Origin: Bacteroidaceae bacterium
Lineage (GTDB): Bacteria; Bacteroidota; Bacteroidia; Bacteroidales; Bacteroidaceae
Reading direction: 5' to 3'
Length of the DNA stretch: 35,275 bases
Assembly: GCA_017416805.1 (NCBI GenBank)
Contig: JAFQBB010000014.1
Span: forward strand, 1-35,275
Shown: piece by piece, positions 15,191 to 23,986 of the stretch
Layout of the letters: every line of letters begins with the position of its first letter
Numbering within the stretch: position 1 is the stretch's first letter
The notes under the pieces: generated by a model
Seen by the model: the letters and a program-made list of their open reading frames with translations, nothing else
Database searches by the model: none
What the model was told of the DNA's origin: nothing
Position numbers and translations under genes: made by a program

Positions 15191-17677
15191 TTACTGAATG
15201 ATTTTGAATCTTGCAAACCGCAACAACAATTGCTTGTCACCCACATTACGGAAACGGATTGTGGCCTTGCAATCTTCACCTGTACCTTCAACATTCATCA
15301 CTTCACCTATCCCAAAACGTTCGTGCTCAATAATCTGGCCTATACGCAAGGAGAGGTTTGACGATGATGACGATTGGGAAGGGGAAGAAGATACAGAAGT
15401 AACCTTCCTCATACCCTGAGGCACATTAGGACGGACGGATGAATATGAAGGCGAATAAGAGCGACGGAAAGATGTATGCTCTTCATTCCTGTCATACCCA
15501 TGGCCTGATGAGGAATAACCACGATCTGACAACTCATCATCGCGGAAGGTACTATTTCTTCCAGATGATGCCACACGACGTTCATAGGGAGAGAAAGACT
15601 GATAATTGTCACTATCGGGGTTACGCCACGAACTGAATGGCAAATGTCCGCCTCGGGAAGAATCTGCCGATTCACGCCTTACAGGTATCCCCGCATCGGG
15701 CATATTCAAATAATGAGAATCAATATCTTTCAGGAAACGGCTCGGATTACAGAATTCTGTCTTCCCATAACGGAAACGGCTACGTGCAAATGAAAGGAAA
15801 CAATATTCTTCGGCACGCGTCAAAGCCACATAAAACAGACGGCGCTCCTCCTCCATCTGCCGGTACGACTCTTGAGCCATTGGACTGGGAAAGAGATTTT
15901 CTTCCATACCTACGACATATACCACCCGAAACTCCAGCCCTTTAGCCGAATGGATTGTCATCAGGGTGATTTTATCTTCATTATCAGCATCATTTTTATC
16001 AAGATCCATTTCCGAAAGCAAAGAGACTTCGCTCAGAAAATCGCCTAACAGGATATGTTCGTTTCCTTCCTCTTCACGAGTAGCGCAAAAGTCATGAATA
16101 CTATTCACCAACTCTTCAAGATTCTCTTGTTTGCTCAATCCTTCGGGAGTACGGTCTTGCATGATATCATTCATGATACCGCTCCGGCGCACAATGTCCT
16201 GCCCCAAGTCATACGCATTGCGTGTCCCGACTTCGTCAAGAAATCCCTCTATCAATTCTCTGAACACCTGAATCTTTGCATGCGTACCTTTGTTGATGGC
16301 AAGGCCGTATTCCAAAGGAGTGCATATCACTTGCCACAAACTGACCCCAGCTTGCGAAGCGGCGTTGACAATTTTGTTTATCGTAGTATTTCCAATGCCT
16401 CGAGCCGGATAATTTATGACACGTTTCAAGGCTTCTTCATCGTTAGGATTGACCGCCAAACGGAAATACGCAATCACATCTTTCACCTCCTTACGCTGGT
16501 AAAAGGATATTCCGCCATAGATGCGGCAAGGAATAGAGCGTTTACGAAGAGCTTCTTCGAAAATTCGGGATTGGGCATTCGTCCTGTATAAGATAGCCTG
16601 TTCGCTATAAGGGATATCCTTCCGGCTACATAGTGCCATTATTTTATTAGCCACAATTTCACCCTCCTCCACGTCGCTATAGGCGCAAAACACCTGAATG
16701 GCATCTCCCTTGTCTTTTTCGGAAAACACCTCTTTCCTTATCTGCTCACTATTTTTTGCTATCAGGCTATTGGCCGCATTTACAATAGTTTGTGTCGAGC
16801 GATAGTTCTGTTGCAACTTGAAAAGACGTGCATTGTCATATTGTTGGGTAAATTTCAATATGTTATCTATATTTGCCCCGCGGAAGGAATAGATACTCTG
16901 AGCATCATCGCCTACCACACAAACATGCTGATGGATAGCCGTCAGTTGCCACACAATGGCATGTTGTGCATAATTTGTATCCTGGTACTCGTCCACAAGG
17001 ACATAACGGAATTGATTGGCATACTTCTCCCTAATGTCGGGATGCTGATCGAAAAGCAACCATGTATATACCAACAAGTCATCAAAATCCATAGCATCAG
17101 CCTGGCGGCAACGATCCCAATACCGGCGGTATATATCACCAATCGCCGGCATACGGGCTGCCTCGTCCGCTTTTCTCAGTTGTAAGTCGGAAGCATAGCC
17201 TGAAGGAAGAATCAGCCGGTTCTTGGCATTACTGATATGACTTTGTACCGTACTTGATTTGTAGGTCTTATCGTCGAGCCCCATCTCCTTGATAATAGCT
17301 TTAATCAGGCTTTTCGAATCAGAGGCATCATAGATAGTGAAATTATGGGTAAATCCTATACGGTCGGCTTCGAAACGTAAAATCCGTGAGAATATGGAAT
17401 GAAAAGTACCCATCCACAAGCCATGTGTCCGTTCACCAACAAATCTTGCAATACGATTCTTCATTTCGGACGCCGCTTTGTTGGTAAAAGTCAATGCCAA
17501 AATATTCCATGGCGCATAGCCTTGCTCTAACAGGCAGGCTATCTTATAGGTCAGCACACGTGTTTTACCTGAGCCGGCTCCTGCAATCACCAACAACGGG
17601 CCTTCATTATAAAGTACAGCAGCACGTTGCTCATCGTTCAACTCCTCTATATAATTTATGGACGGACGATTTTCCAT
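15191..17677 (-). CDS. UvrD/PcrA-type ATP-dependent DNA helicase
   Basis: This superfamily 1A 3'-5' helicase acts in repair and replication-fork processing. Walker A is GAGSGKT near the N-terminus. Motif Ia follows (LALTFTNKAASEMK), then DEYQDTN (motif II), VVGDDAQSIYSFRGA (motif III), QNYRST (motif IV), LMTIHSAKGLEF (motif V) and VALTRAEE (motif VI). A Ser-rich linker leads to a PcrA-like C-terminal tudor segment (IGQIIEHERFGIGEVMNVEG). I choose the second Met (17677, MENRPSINYIEELNDEQ): the family begins there, and the promoter places transcription start only about 11 bases before the first ATG at 17701. It is followed by nspC. Confidence 0.94.
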   Translation of the reverse strand: MENRPSINYIEELNDEQRAAVLYNEGPLLVIAGAGSGKTRVLTYKIACLLEQGYAPWNILALTFTNKAASEMKNRIARFVGERTHGLWMGTFHSIFSRILRFEADRIGFTHNFTIYDASDSKSLIKAIIKEMGLDDKTYKSSTVQSHISNAKNRLILPSGYASDLQLRKADEAARMPAIGDIYRRYWDRCRQADAMDFDDLLVYTWLLFDQHPDIREKYANQFRYVLVDEYQDTNYAQHAIVWQLTAIHQHVCVVGDDAQSIYSFRGANIDNILKFTQQYDNARLFKLQQNYRSTQTIVNAANSLIAKNSEQIRKEVFSEKDKGDAIQVFCAYSDVEEGEIVANKIMALCSRKDIPYSEQAILYRTNAQSRIFEEALRKRSIPCRIYGGISFYQRKEVKDVIAYFRLAVNPNDEEALKRVINYPARGIGNTTINKIVNAASQAGVSLWQVICTPLEYGLAINKGTHAKIQVFRELIEGFLDEVGTRNAYDLGQDIVRRSGIMNDIMQDRTPEGLSKQENLEELVNSIHDFCATREEEGNEHILLGDFLSEVSLLSEMDLDKNDADNEDKITLMTIHSAKGLEFRVVYVVGMEENLFPSPMAQESYRQMEEERRLFYVALTRAEEYCFLSFARSRFRYGKTEFCNPSRFLKDIDSHYLNMPDAGIPVRRESADSSRGGHLPFSSWRNPDSDNYQSFSPYERRVASSGRNSTFRDDELSDRGYSSSGHGYDRNEEHTSFRRSYSPSYSSVRPNVPQGMRKVTSVSSSPSQSSSSSNLSLRIGQIIEHERFGIGEVMNVEGTGEDCKATIRFRNVGDKQLLLRFARFKIIQ

Positions 17678-17719
17678 TCGGCAATATCTCTTAGTGTTCA
17701 ATTAATGTCAACTGAAATG

Positions 17720-17750
17720 CAAAAGTAATTATAAACAGAGAAATAGACAA
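17720..17750 (-). promoter_or_regulatory. Promoter of the pcrA-nspC unit
   Basis: On the - strand TTG (17748-17750), 20 bases and TACTTTTG (17720-17727) fit the consensus. The start would be near 17713. Confidence 0.55.
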
Positions 17751-17837
17751 GGCATATGACTCTTTTTAAGGGAAAAACTTTTGTTGGTGTCAAGCGGATA
17801 ATAGTGAATATCGCTATTATCTGAAACCTTTGATTAT

Positions 17838-17882
17838 AAAAAAACAACCTCTTCTATCCTACAGGGAGGAATAGAAGAGGTT
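17838..17882 (-). terminator. ompA terminator
   Basis: A 12-bp perfect stem (AACCTCTTCTAT pairing with ATAGAAGAGGTT), extended inward by CCT/AGG, is followed on the - strand by a run of seven T. It lies about 25 bases past the OmpA-family stop codon. Confidence 0.88.
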
Positions 17883-17906
17883 GATGATAGATTTTTCTCT
17901 ATATTG

Positions 17907-19037
17907 TTACTTGATTTCTACGATAACCCGGCGATTGTATGATACTGGAGTCAAAGATGATACGCCACCCTTTCCTTCAACAACCATATTGTCGCGGCTC
18001 AAGCCCAATTTTTCAAGTTCCTTGGCTACAGTTTCAGCACGTTTTTCAGAGAGTTTCTGATTGTAAACGGCACTTCCTGTTGCACTATCGGCATAACCTG
18101 TAACATATACCTTCACGTTGTTTTCCTTAGCCACATTGGCAATAGCCTCCAGATTGACAATCTCTTTCTTGGAAACAAGGCGAGAAGAACCAATATTGAA
18201 GAATACTGACTGAGGAGCACCAGTAGCTTTATAAACTTCCTGAACCTTGATTACTTCTTTAGGCTTCTTTGCCAATTCAGATTTCAAACGTGCATTCTCT
18301 GCTTGTTGGTCGGCCAATGATGCATTCAAAGCATCGAGTTGGGCAGTATTCAGAGCCATAATGGCATCTACATCTACGGCTTTTCTGAAAGTATTCTTTC
18401 CTATATCAAATGTGAAACCGATTGAGAGATCCAAGAATTTTTCATAGCTATCATTGATTTCCAGCAATTTGCCATGACGATCGGCAAGGAAAACGCCTGC
18501 TTCAGCAAAAATATCAACACGCTTGCCCAAACGCCAGCTTGAATGTACACCAAAATCAAGAGCTGATTTGTCATCAATGAATCCCCAGCCTCCAAACAAG
18601 GTCAGATTCCATACACGGGTTTCGCTATAGCCACAAAGCAGATTGCTCATATTGAACATCATGTCTGCACGACTTGCACAATAGGCGAAATCAAGATATT
18701 GGTCAGAAAAATCACGGCTGTGGAGCATTCCATTGAATTTATAACGCATTCCCAATCCTGGAGTAAACCACTTGCCGATAGCCAAGTTTACGCCCCATTT
18801 CCCATTGGGCGCATCAAAAAGGAGGCCACCCCAATCACTTTCACCATGGCCCATGCTTGACATGTGGGTAGCTCCAACACTCAAGAACCAGTTGCTCCAA
18901 AAATCATTTGTATAAACACAATACTCTTTCTCAGGAATCTCGGTTGTAACAACTTCAGCCGTTGATTCTTGCGCTTGTACATAATTACCAAATGTTGTTC
19001 CTGCTAAGACCAACATCAGCACTACCATCTTTTTCAT
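17907..19037 (-). CDS. OmpA-family outer membrane protein
   Basis: This 376-residue protein begins with a signal peptide (MKKMVVLMLVLAGTTFGNYVQAQ). Residues ~40-215 form a beta-barrel-like domain rich in aromatic residues (WSNWFLSVGATHMSS, LTLFGGWGFIDDKSALDFG). A short coiled linker follows (LDALNASLADQQAENARLKSELAKK). The C-terminal OmpA/MotB-like peptidoglycan-binding domain carries VKVYVTGYADSATG and NQKLSEKRAETVAKEL. It would link the outer membrane to the wall, as the major OmpA proteins of Bacteroides do. It is monocistronic, with its own promoter and terminator. Confidence 0.93.
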   Translation of the reverse strand: MKKMVVLMLVLAGTTFGNYVQAQESTAEVVTTEIPEKEYCVYTNDFWSNWFLSVGATHMSSMGHGESDWGGLLFDAPNGKWGVNLAIGKWFTPGLGMRYKFNGMLHSRDFSDQYLDFAYCASRADMMFNMSNLLCGYSETRVWNLTLFGGWGFIDDKSALDFGVHSSWRLGKRVDIFAEAGVFLADRHGKLLEINDSYEKFLDLSIGFTFDIGKNTFRKAVDVDAIMALNTAQLDALNASLADQQAENARLKSELAKKPKEVIKVQEVYKATGAPQSVFFNIGSSRLVSKKEIVNLEAIANVAKENNVKVYVTGYADSATGSAVYNQKLSEKRAETVAKELEKLGLSRDNMVVEGKGGVSSLTPVSYNRRVIVEIK

Positions 19038-19089
19038 GTTATTTTCTATTTTTTAATCAATTAGTCAATTAAGAATGTATAAATCGGGA

Positions 19090-19120
19090 CAAAGATATAA
19101 AATCTCAATTAAACCACAAA
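19090..19120 (-). promoter_or_regulatory. Promoter of the OmpA-family gene
   Basis: On the - strand TTTG (19117-19120), 19 bases and TATCTTTG (19090-19097) give a full consensus match. It suggests strong expression, with a leader of about 45 nt. Confidence 0.75.
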
Positions 19121-19173
19121 GAAAAATACAAATTATCGTTTATTTATCCTAAAGAATCAACATTTTATACAAC

Positions 19174-19210
19174 AAAAAGCTGTACTGGACAATGCCAATA
19201 CAGCTTTTTT
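19174..19210 (-). terminator. nqr operon terminator
   Basis: AAAAAGCTGTA pairs with TACAGCTTTTT, with a partly paired inner CTGG/CCA part. T tracts on both strands make it bidirectional. It lies just past the nqrF stop codon and ends the operon. Confidence 0.85.
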
Positions 19211-19236
19211 GATACTACTTTTATGCTCAAAAAAAA

Positions 19237-20502
19237 TCAGCCTCCAAAGTTATCGTACATGATGCTGCTTTCCTCTACGCCGAGGTCGGTGAGCATAGCC
19301 ACCACGGCCTTCGACATGGGGCCGGGGCCACACATGTAGTATTCGATGTCTTCGGGAGCTTCGTGATCCTTCAGGTAAGTGTTCAGCATCACCTGATGAA
19401 CGAAGCCTGCGGTGTACTTCACGCCAGCTGCATCGGCGGCTGGGTCGGGACGGTCGAGTGCCAAGTGGAAGTGGAAGTTGGGGAAATCTTTCTCCAATCC
19501 GAGGAAGTCCTCGAGGTAGAACACTTCGTTCAAGGCACGTGCACCGTAGAAGTAGTGCATTTCGCGATCGGTTGTGTGGAGGGTCTTGGTCATGTGCATA
19601 ATCTGTGCACGCAAGGGAGCCATACCGGCACCACCACCTACCCAAATCATTTCGCGCTTGGAGTCGAAATGCGGGTGGAAGTCTCCGTAAGGACCACTCA
19701 TGATCACCTTGTCGCCGGGCTTCAGGGTGAAGATGTATGATGAAGCGATACCGGGGTTCACATCCATGAATCCGCTACGGTCGGCCTTCATGGGCGGAGT
19801 AGCGATACGCACGGTCAGCATGAACACGTTACCCTCGGCAGGATAGTTGGCCATAGAGTAGGCACGCACGGTCTCTTCGGGGTTGACACACTTCAAGGGG
19901 AAGAGGCCGAACTTCTCCCATGCGGGCAGATATTCGTCGCCAATGAGACCCTTGTCGATGTCCTTGTCATAATCCATAGAGAATGCAGGAATCTTGATCT
20001 GTGCATACGAACCGGGGAGGAAGTCCATCTGTGCACCTTCGGGAAGCTGCACCTTGAACTCCTTGATGAAGGTTGCCACGTTCTTGTTGCTGATGACAGT
20101 ACATTCGTACTCCTTCACACCCATTACACTTTCGTCAACCTTGATACCGAGGTCGCCCTTCACCTTGCACTGGCAAGCCAAGCGCCAATTGTCCTTGATC
20201 TGCTTGCGGGTGAAGTGTCCCTTTTCTGAATCGAGGATTTCGCCACCACCCTCTAATACCTGGCATTTGCACTGGCCGCATGAGCCTTTACCGCCACAGG
20301 CAGAAGAGAGATAGATGCCCTGTGCCGAGAGGGTGTTGAGCAAGCTGCTACCCTGCTCTACCGACACAGTGTCCTTACCATTGATGGTAATATTCACATT
20401 GCCGCTGGGCGACAAATACTTCTTTGCTACGAGCAACATAATCACCAAGATGAGTACGATGGTGAGGAAGACTCCAATGCTCGTTAAAATCAAATTTATC
20501 AT
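19237..20502 (-). CDS. nqrF: Na+-translocating NADH:quinone reductase subunit F
   Basis: This 421-residue subunit is the NADH entry point of Na+-NQR. An N-terminal membrane helix (residues 3-26) is followed by a 2Fe-2S ferredoxin domain with Cys69, Cys75, Cys78 and Cys110 (ACGGKGSCGQC, RLAC). Then come an FAD-binding part (RAYSMANYPAE) and an NAD-binding part (MIWVGGGAGMAPLRAQI, YYMCGPGPMS). It ends in the typical ...MYDNFGG. It is the last gene of the operon, 21 bases after nqrE. Electrons pass from NADH to FAD and 2Fe-2S, then onward in the membrane. Confidence 0.97.
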   Translation of the reverse strand: MINLILTSIGVFLTIVLILVIMLLVAKKYLSPSGNVNITINGKDTVSVEQGSSLLNTLSAQGIYLSSACGGKGSCGQCKCQVLEGGGEILDSEKGHFTRKQIKDNWRLACQCKVKGDLGIKVDESVMGVKEYECTVISNKNVATFIKEFKVQLPEGAQMDFLPGSYAQIKIPAFSMDYDKDIDKGLIGDEYLPAWEKFGLFPLKCVNPEETVRAYSMANYPAEGNVFMLTVRIATPPMKADRSGFMDVNPGIASSYIFTLKPGDKVIMSGPYGDFHPHFDSKREMIWVGGGAGMAPLRAQIMHMTKTLHTTDREMHYFYGARALNEVFYLEDFLGLEKDFPNFHFHLALDRPDPAADAAGVKYTAGFVHQVMLNTYLKDHEAPEDIEYYMCGPGPMSKAVVAMLTDLGVEESSIMYDNFGG

Positions 20503-20523
20503 TGCTAAATTCTCCTTTCTTTA

Positions 20524-21120
20524 TTAGATTTTCAAACCAGAGAAACACATGAATGCCATAGCCATGAGACCTACGGTGATGAACGTGATGCCGAGTCCTT
20601 TCAAAGGAGCGGGCACGTCAGAGTAAGCCAACTTCTCGCGGATAGCTGCAAGACCTACAATGGCCAACAACCAACCGATACCTGAACCGGCGGCATAGCT
20701 GAGCACTTCGCCCATGTCGTTGAACAGACGTTGTTGCATGAAGAGTGAAGCACCCATGATGGCACAGTTCACGGCAATCAACGGAAGGAAGATACCGAGT
20801 GAAGCGTACAACGAGGGGCTGAAACGCTCTACAATCATCTCCACCAACTGAACGATAGCAGCGATAACAGCAATAAAGAGGATGAATGAAAGGAAGCTGA
20901 GGTCAACTCCTTCCACCAGGGCATTAGCCTTGAGCACGTAGTTTTCCAACAGATAGTTCACGGGCAGAGTCACCAACAACACGAAGGTTACGGCAATACC
21001 CAATCCGAGAGCTGTCTTTACATTCTTAGATACCGCCAGATAGGAACACATTCCCAGGAAGTAGGCGAATATCATATTGTCCACGAAGATGGACTTTATA
21101 AATAGGCTTAAATATTCCAT
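20524..21120 (-). CDS. nqrE: Na+-NQR subunit E
   Basis: The 198-residue inner-membrane protein has six hydrophobic helices and begins [31 protein letters not shown]. It carries conserved Cys in the first (GMCS) and fourth ([11 protein letters not shown]) helix regions, which hold the intramembrane iron-sulfur centre together with NqrD. The family is shared with RnfA. It lies 175 bases after nqrD, separated by an octamer array. Confidence 0.97.
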   Translation of the reverse strand: MEYLSLFIKSIFVDNMIFAYFLGMCSYLAVSKNVKTALGLGIAVTFVLLVTLPVNYLLENYVLKANALVEGVDLSFLSFILFIAVIAAIVQLVEMIVERFSPSLYASLGIFLPLIAVNCAIMGASLFMQQRLFNDMGEVLSYAAGSGIGWLLAIVGLAAIREKLAYSDVPAPLKGLGITFITVGLMAMAFMCFSGLKI

Positions 21121-21206
21121 ACGTTATTTATTAATTTGCTAATGTGATGAATTTGCCAATTTGCCAATCATTGGCCTACGGTCTTTGGCATTATACACAT
21201 TATTTT

Positions 21207-21298
21207 ATTGGCATATTTGCACATTGGCATATTTGCACATTGGCATATTTGCACATTGGCATATTTGCACATTGACACATTAGCACATTGGCACATTA
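21207..21298 (-). repeat. Octamer-word array between nqrD and nqrE
   Basis: On the + strand the 8-base words ATTGGCAT and ATTTGCAC alternate four times (16-bp period). ATTGACAC, ATTAGCAC, ATTGGCAC and ATTAATTA follow. The last word contains the nqrD stop codon. Further ATTTGCCA words lie near 21150. The array is transcribed within the operon. Confidence 0.9.
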
Positions 21299-21934
21299 AT
21301 TACTACTCTCTTGCAATTCGGGATTCTTTGCACGCTGGTACCAGATGATGCAAGCCACGATGATGAGCGCCATAGGAGGCATCAGCATAAGGCCGTTGTT
21401 CAGGTATCCGGCTTCATAAGCCACCTCGGGGATGATGCGGAAGCCGAAGAGGGTACCGGAGCCGAGCAACTCACGGAAGAAAGCCACGATAATCAGGATC
21501 TTGGCATAACCGAGGCCGTTTCCGATACCGTCGAGGCATGACTCCCACGGACCGTTCTGCATGGCAAATGCCTCAAGACGTCCCATCAGGATACAGTTGG
21601 TAATGATAAGTCCCACATACACTGAGAGCTGTACGCTCACGTCGTAAGCAAAGGCCTTCAGAATCTCACTCACGATAGTTACCAGTGCGGCCACAACCAC
21701 CAGCTGCACGATGATACGGATGCGGTTGGGGATGGTGTTGCGCAACAGAGAGATGACCACGTTGGCAAAAGCCGTAATCACGGTCACCGAAAGTCCCATC
21801 ACAATGGCCGGCTCCAACTGGGCAGTCACGGCCAAGGCTGAACAGATACCGAGCACCTGCACGGTCACGGGGTTGTTCAAGCCAAGCGGAGTAAAGAGAA
21901 CTTCTTTATTCTTCTTTGAAAATAGTTGTCCCAT
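21296..21934 (-). CDS. nqrD: Na+-NQR subunit D
   Basis: This 212-residue polytopic membrane protein is homologous to NqrE and RnfE. Recognisable stretches are NNPVTVQVLGICSALAVTAQLEPAIVMG, the Cys-containing NCILMGRLEAFAMQNGPWESCLDGIGNGLGYA, and a C-terminal helix ending at ELQESSN. With NqrE it holds the intramembrane Fe-S centre and forms part of the Na+ path. Its stop codon is part of the downstream octamer array. Confidence 0.97.
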   Translation of the reverse strand: MGQLFSKKNKEVLFTPLGLNNPVTVQVLGICSALAVTAQLEPAIVMGLSVTVITAFANVVISLLRNTIPNRIRIIVQLVVVAALVTIVSEILKAFAYDVSVQLSVYVGLIITNCILMGRLEAFAMQNGPWESCLDGIGNGLGYAKILIIVAFFRELLGSGTLFGFRIIPEVAYEAGYLNNGLMLMPPMALIIVACIIWYQRAKNPELQESSN

Positions 21935-21946
21935 TTTTTTATTCTA

Positions 21947-22025
21947 AATTTTGAATTATGAATTCTGAAATGCTGAAAAGCCGCATGGCTAATTCATAAT
22001 TTATAATTCATAATTAATAATTATT
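21947..22025 (-). repeat. AATT-heptamer arrays between nqrC and nqrD
   Basis: Two runs of 7-base words occur: AATTTTG, AATTATG, AATTCTG (21947-21967), then AATTCAT, AATTTAT, AATTCAT, AATTAAT, AATTATT (21991-22025). The decamer GCCGCATGGC at 21980-21989 separates them. The last word overlaps the nqrC stop codon (22021-22023). Confidence 0.75.
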
Positions 22026-22689
22026 TCAAAAACTTCTCATAGGGTTTCAGGCAATTCTTCAGCATGGCGTCCACACCCTGCGAGGTGATGGTACCACCTG
22101 AGATACCGTCCACTTCGTAGTCGGGATTTGCCACACGTCCATTCTTTACCACACAGAGGCCTACGTTGGCACCATCGAACACCTTCTTGCCCACAAACTG
22201 GGTTTGGAACTTAGGTGTAGTAATCTCGGCACCAAGGCCCGGAGTTTCACCTGCGTGAGAGAAATAGGTACCATATACGGTATTCTTGTCCTCGTCCAAG
22301 CCAATGTATCCCCAGATGGGTCCCCAAAGACCTGCACCATATACGGGGATGACATACTTCTTCTGTCCGTCCACCTCGCACTCGAACACGTGCAGACGAC
22401 CTTCAGCAATCTCACCTTTATAAGTAGTGTTGAAAGCCCCCTCGTTGGCAACCAACGAACCGTCGGCCTGCATCAGCATGTCGCCTTTCACAACACTGTT
22501 GTAAGTAGCCTCGGCATCCTCCACATCAGCGATGTTCAGGGCTGCCAGAATCTGTTTCTTCGTATCCAACTCCACATTCTTGTTCTGCTGTTCCTTCAAC
22601 GAAGAACTTACAAAAGCAAGCAGGAATGCCACGATAATGACCATTACCGAAGCATAGATGATTGTATAGCTATTACTATTAGTATTCAT
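22021..22689 (-). CDS. nqrC: Na+-NQR subunit C (covalent FMN)
   Basis: This 222-residue protein has one N-terminal membrane helix (YTIIYASVMVIIVAFLLAFVSSS) and a periplasmic FMN-binding domain. The flavinylation motif reads DGISGGT, with Thr200 as the residue expected to receive FMN from ApbE. The usual motif has SGAT, so a Gly replaces Ala here. Gly-rich LWGPIWGYIGLD and ETPGLGAEI are family marks. It lies 17 bases after nqrB. No apbE gene is in this window. Confidence 0.96.
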   Translation of the reverse strand: MNTNSNSYTIIYASVMVIIVAFLLAFVSSSLKEQQNKNVELDTKKQILAALNIADVEDAEATYNSVVKGDMLMQADGSLVANEGAFNTTYKGEIAEGRLHVFECEVDGQKKYVIPVYGAGLWGPIWGYIGLDEDKNTVYGTYFSHAGETPGLGAEITTPKFQTQFVGKKVFDGANVGLCVVKNGRVANPDYEVDGISGGTITSQGVDAMLKNCLKPYEKFLK

Positions 22690-22706
22690 ATCTTTTATCG
22701 ATAATT

Positions 22707-23882
22707 TTATTTGTTAGTATTCAATCGTTTCACACGGCGGTTGATGTTGCTCTGTACCACATAGTAGTCAATCAGCGGAGCAAACACGTTCATCAGCAGG
22801 ATGGCCAGCATCATGCCTTCGGGGTAACCGGGGTTGAGCACGCGGATGATGACCGCCATGGCTCCCACGAGGAATCCGAAGATGAACTTACCTGTCTCTG
22901 TACGGGCAGAGGTAACGGGGTCGGTAGCCATGAATACGGCACCGAAGCAGAAACCGCCCAATACGAGGTGCTGATACCAGGGCATCATGGCCATGTAGTT
23001 GCTCTCGGCACCAAAGGTGTTGAACAACAGGGCCACTACGGCACCACCCACAAACACGCTCAACATGGTCTTCCAGCTGGCTACACCGCTCCACAACAGG
23101 AGAATGGCACCCAAGGCAATGGCAATGACGCTTGTCTCACCGATAGAGCCGGGGATGAAGCCCCACACCATATCCATGCTGAATTCAGGCACACCCACGG
23201 TAGCTGCATGACCCAGCGCCGTAGCGGCGGTGAATCCGTCGGGCAGGTCGGCGCCAAGGCCGAAGATGCTCTCTGTAGCCACCCACACGGTGTCACCCGA
23301 CATCTGGGTAGGATAAGCAAAGAAAAGGAACGCACGCGCGATAAGGGCCACGTTGAACACGTTCATACCCGTACCACCGAACACTTCCTTCGCGAAGATT
23401 ACGGCAAAGGCAGTAGCCACGGCCAGAATCCACAACGGACAGTTCACAGGCACAATCATCGGAATCAGCATACCCGATACGAGAAAACCTTCCTGAATCT
23501 CTTCGTTCTTCAATTGGGCAATGATGAACTCGATACCGAGACCTACGATGTAAGAGACGAGAATCTTGGGCAACACGGCCAGGAAGCCATATCCGAAGAC
23601 CTCGATGAAACTGGCACTATCCATCAGCCCTGCGGCCGTGTAGTGCTGGTAACCCACGTTGTACATACCGAACAGCAAGGCCGGCACCAGTGCGATTACC
23701 ACAAACGACATGATGCGCTTCGAGTCGATGGCATCATGGATGTTCACACCCTTGCGGGCGGTGGTGTTGGGTACGAACAGGAATGTTTCGAAACCGTCGA
23801 ACACCGAGCGCAGCGCGTGAAGCTTGCCTCCCTCCTCAAAGTTCGGCTTTATTTTGTCGAGATAATTTCTTAACGCTTTCAT
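22707..23882 (-). CDS. nqrB: Na+-NQR subunit B (covalent FMN)
   Basis: This 391-residue integral membrane subunit has about ten hydrophobic helices. After a cytoplasmic start (MKALRNYLDKIKPNFEEGGKLHALRSVFDGFETFLF) come VNIHDAIDSKRIM and the helices. The flavinylation motif is DGFTAAT, with Thr221 the expected FMN attachment. Family marks include FGGTGMNVFNVALIARAFLFFAYP and MATDPVTSARTETGKFIFGFLVG. It carries riboflavin/FMN and a Na+ channel part. Confidence 0.97.
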   Translation of the reverse strand: MKALRNYLDKIKPNFEEGGKLHALRSVFDGFETFLFVPNTTARKGVNIHDAIDSKRIMSFVVIALVPALLFGMYNVGYQHYTAAGLMDSASFIEVFGYGFLAVLPKILVSYIVGLGIEFIIAQLKNEEIQEGFLVSGMLIPMIVPVNCPLWILAVATAFAVIFAKEVFGGTGMNVFNVALIARAFLFFAYPTQMSGDTVWVATESIFGLGADLPDGFTAATALGHAATVGVPEFSMDMVWGFIPGSIGETSVIAIALGAILLLWSGVASWKTMLSVFVGGAVVALLFNTFGAESNYMAMMPWYQHLVLGGFCFGAVFMATDPVTSARTETGKFIFGFLVGAMAVIIRVLNPGYPEGMMLAILLMNVFAPLIDYYVVQSNINRRVKRLNTNK

Positions 23883-23896
23883 TATTTTCAGTTTTT

Positions 23897-23984
23897 AGTT
23901 ACGAGCTACGAGCTACGAGTTTTTCAGCTACGGGTATAGTATTCAACTTGCCACTTGTAGCTTGTCACTTGTAGCTTGTCACTA
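23897..23984 (-). repeat. Heptamer-word array between nqrA and nqrB
   Basis: On the nqr strand the words AGTGACA, AGCTACA, AGTGACA, AGCTACA, AGTGGCA follow the nqrA stop codon directly (14-bp period). Nearer nqrB three words run in the opposite sense (CGTAGCT twice, CGTAACT). The two halves are complementary, so the nqrA-nqrB spacer RNA could fold into a hairpin. Confidence 0.8.
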
Positions 23985-23986
23985 TG

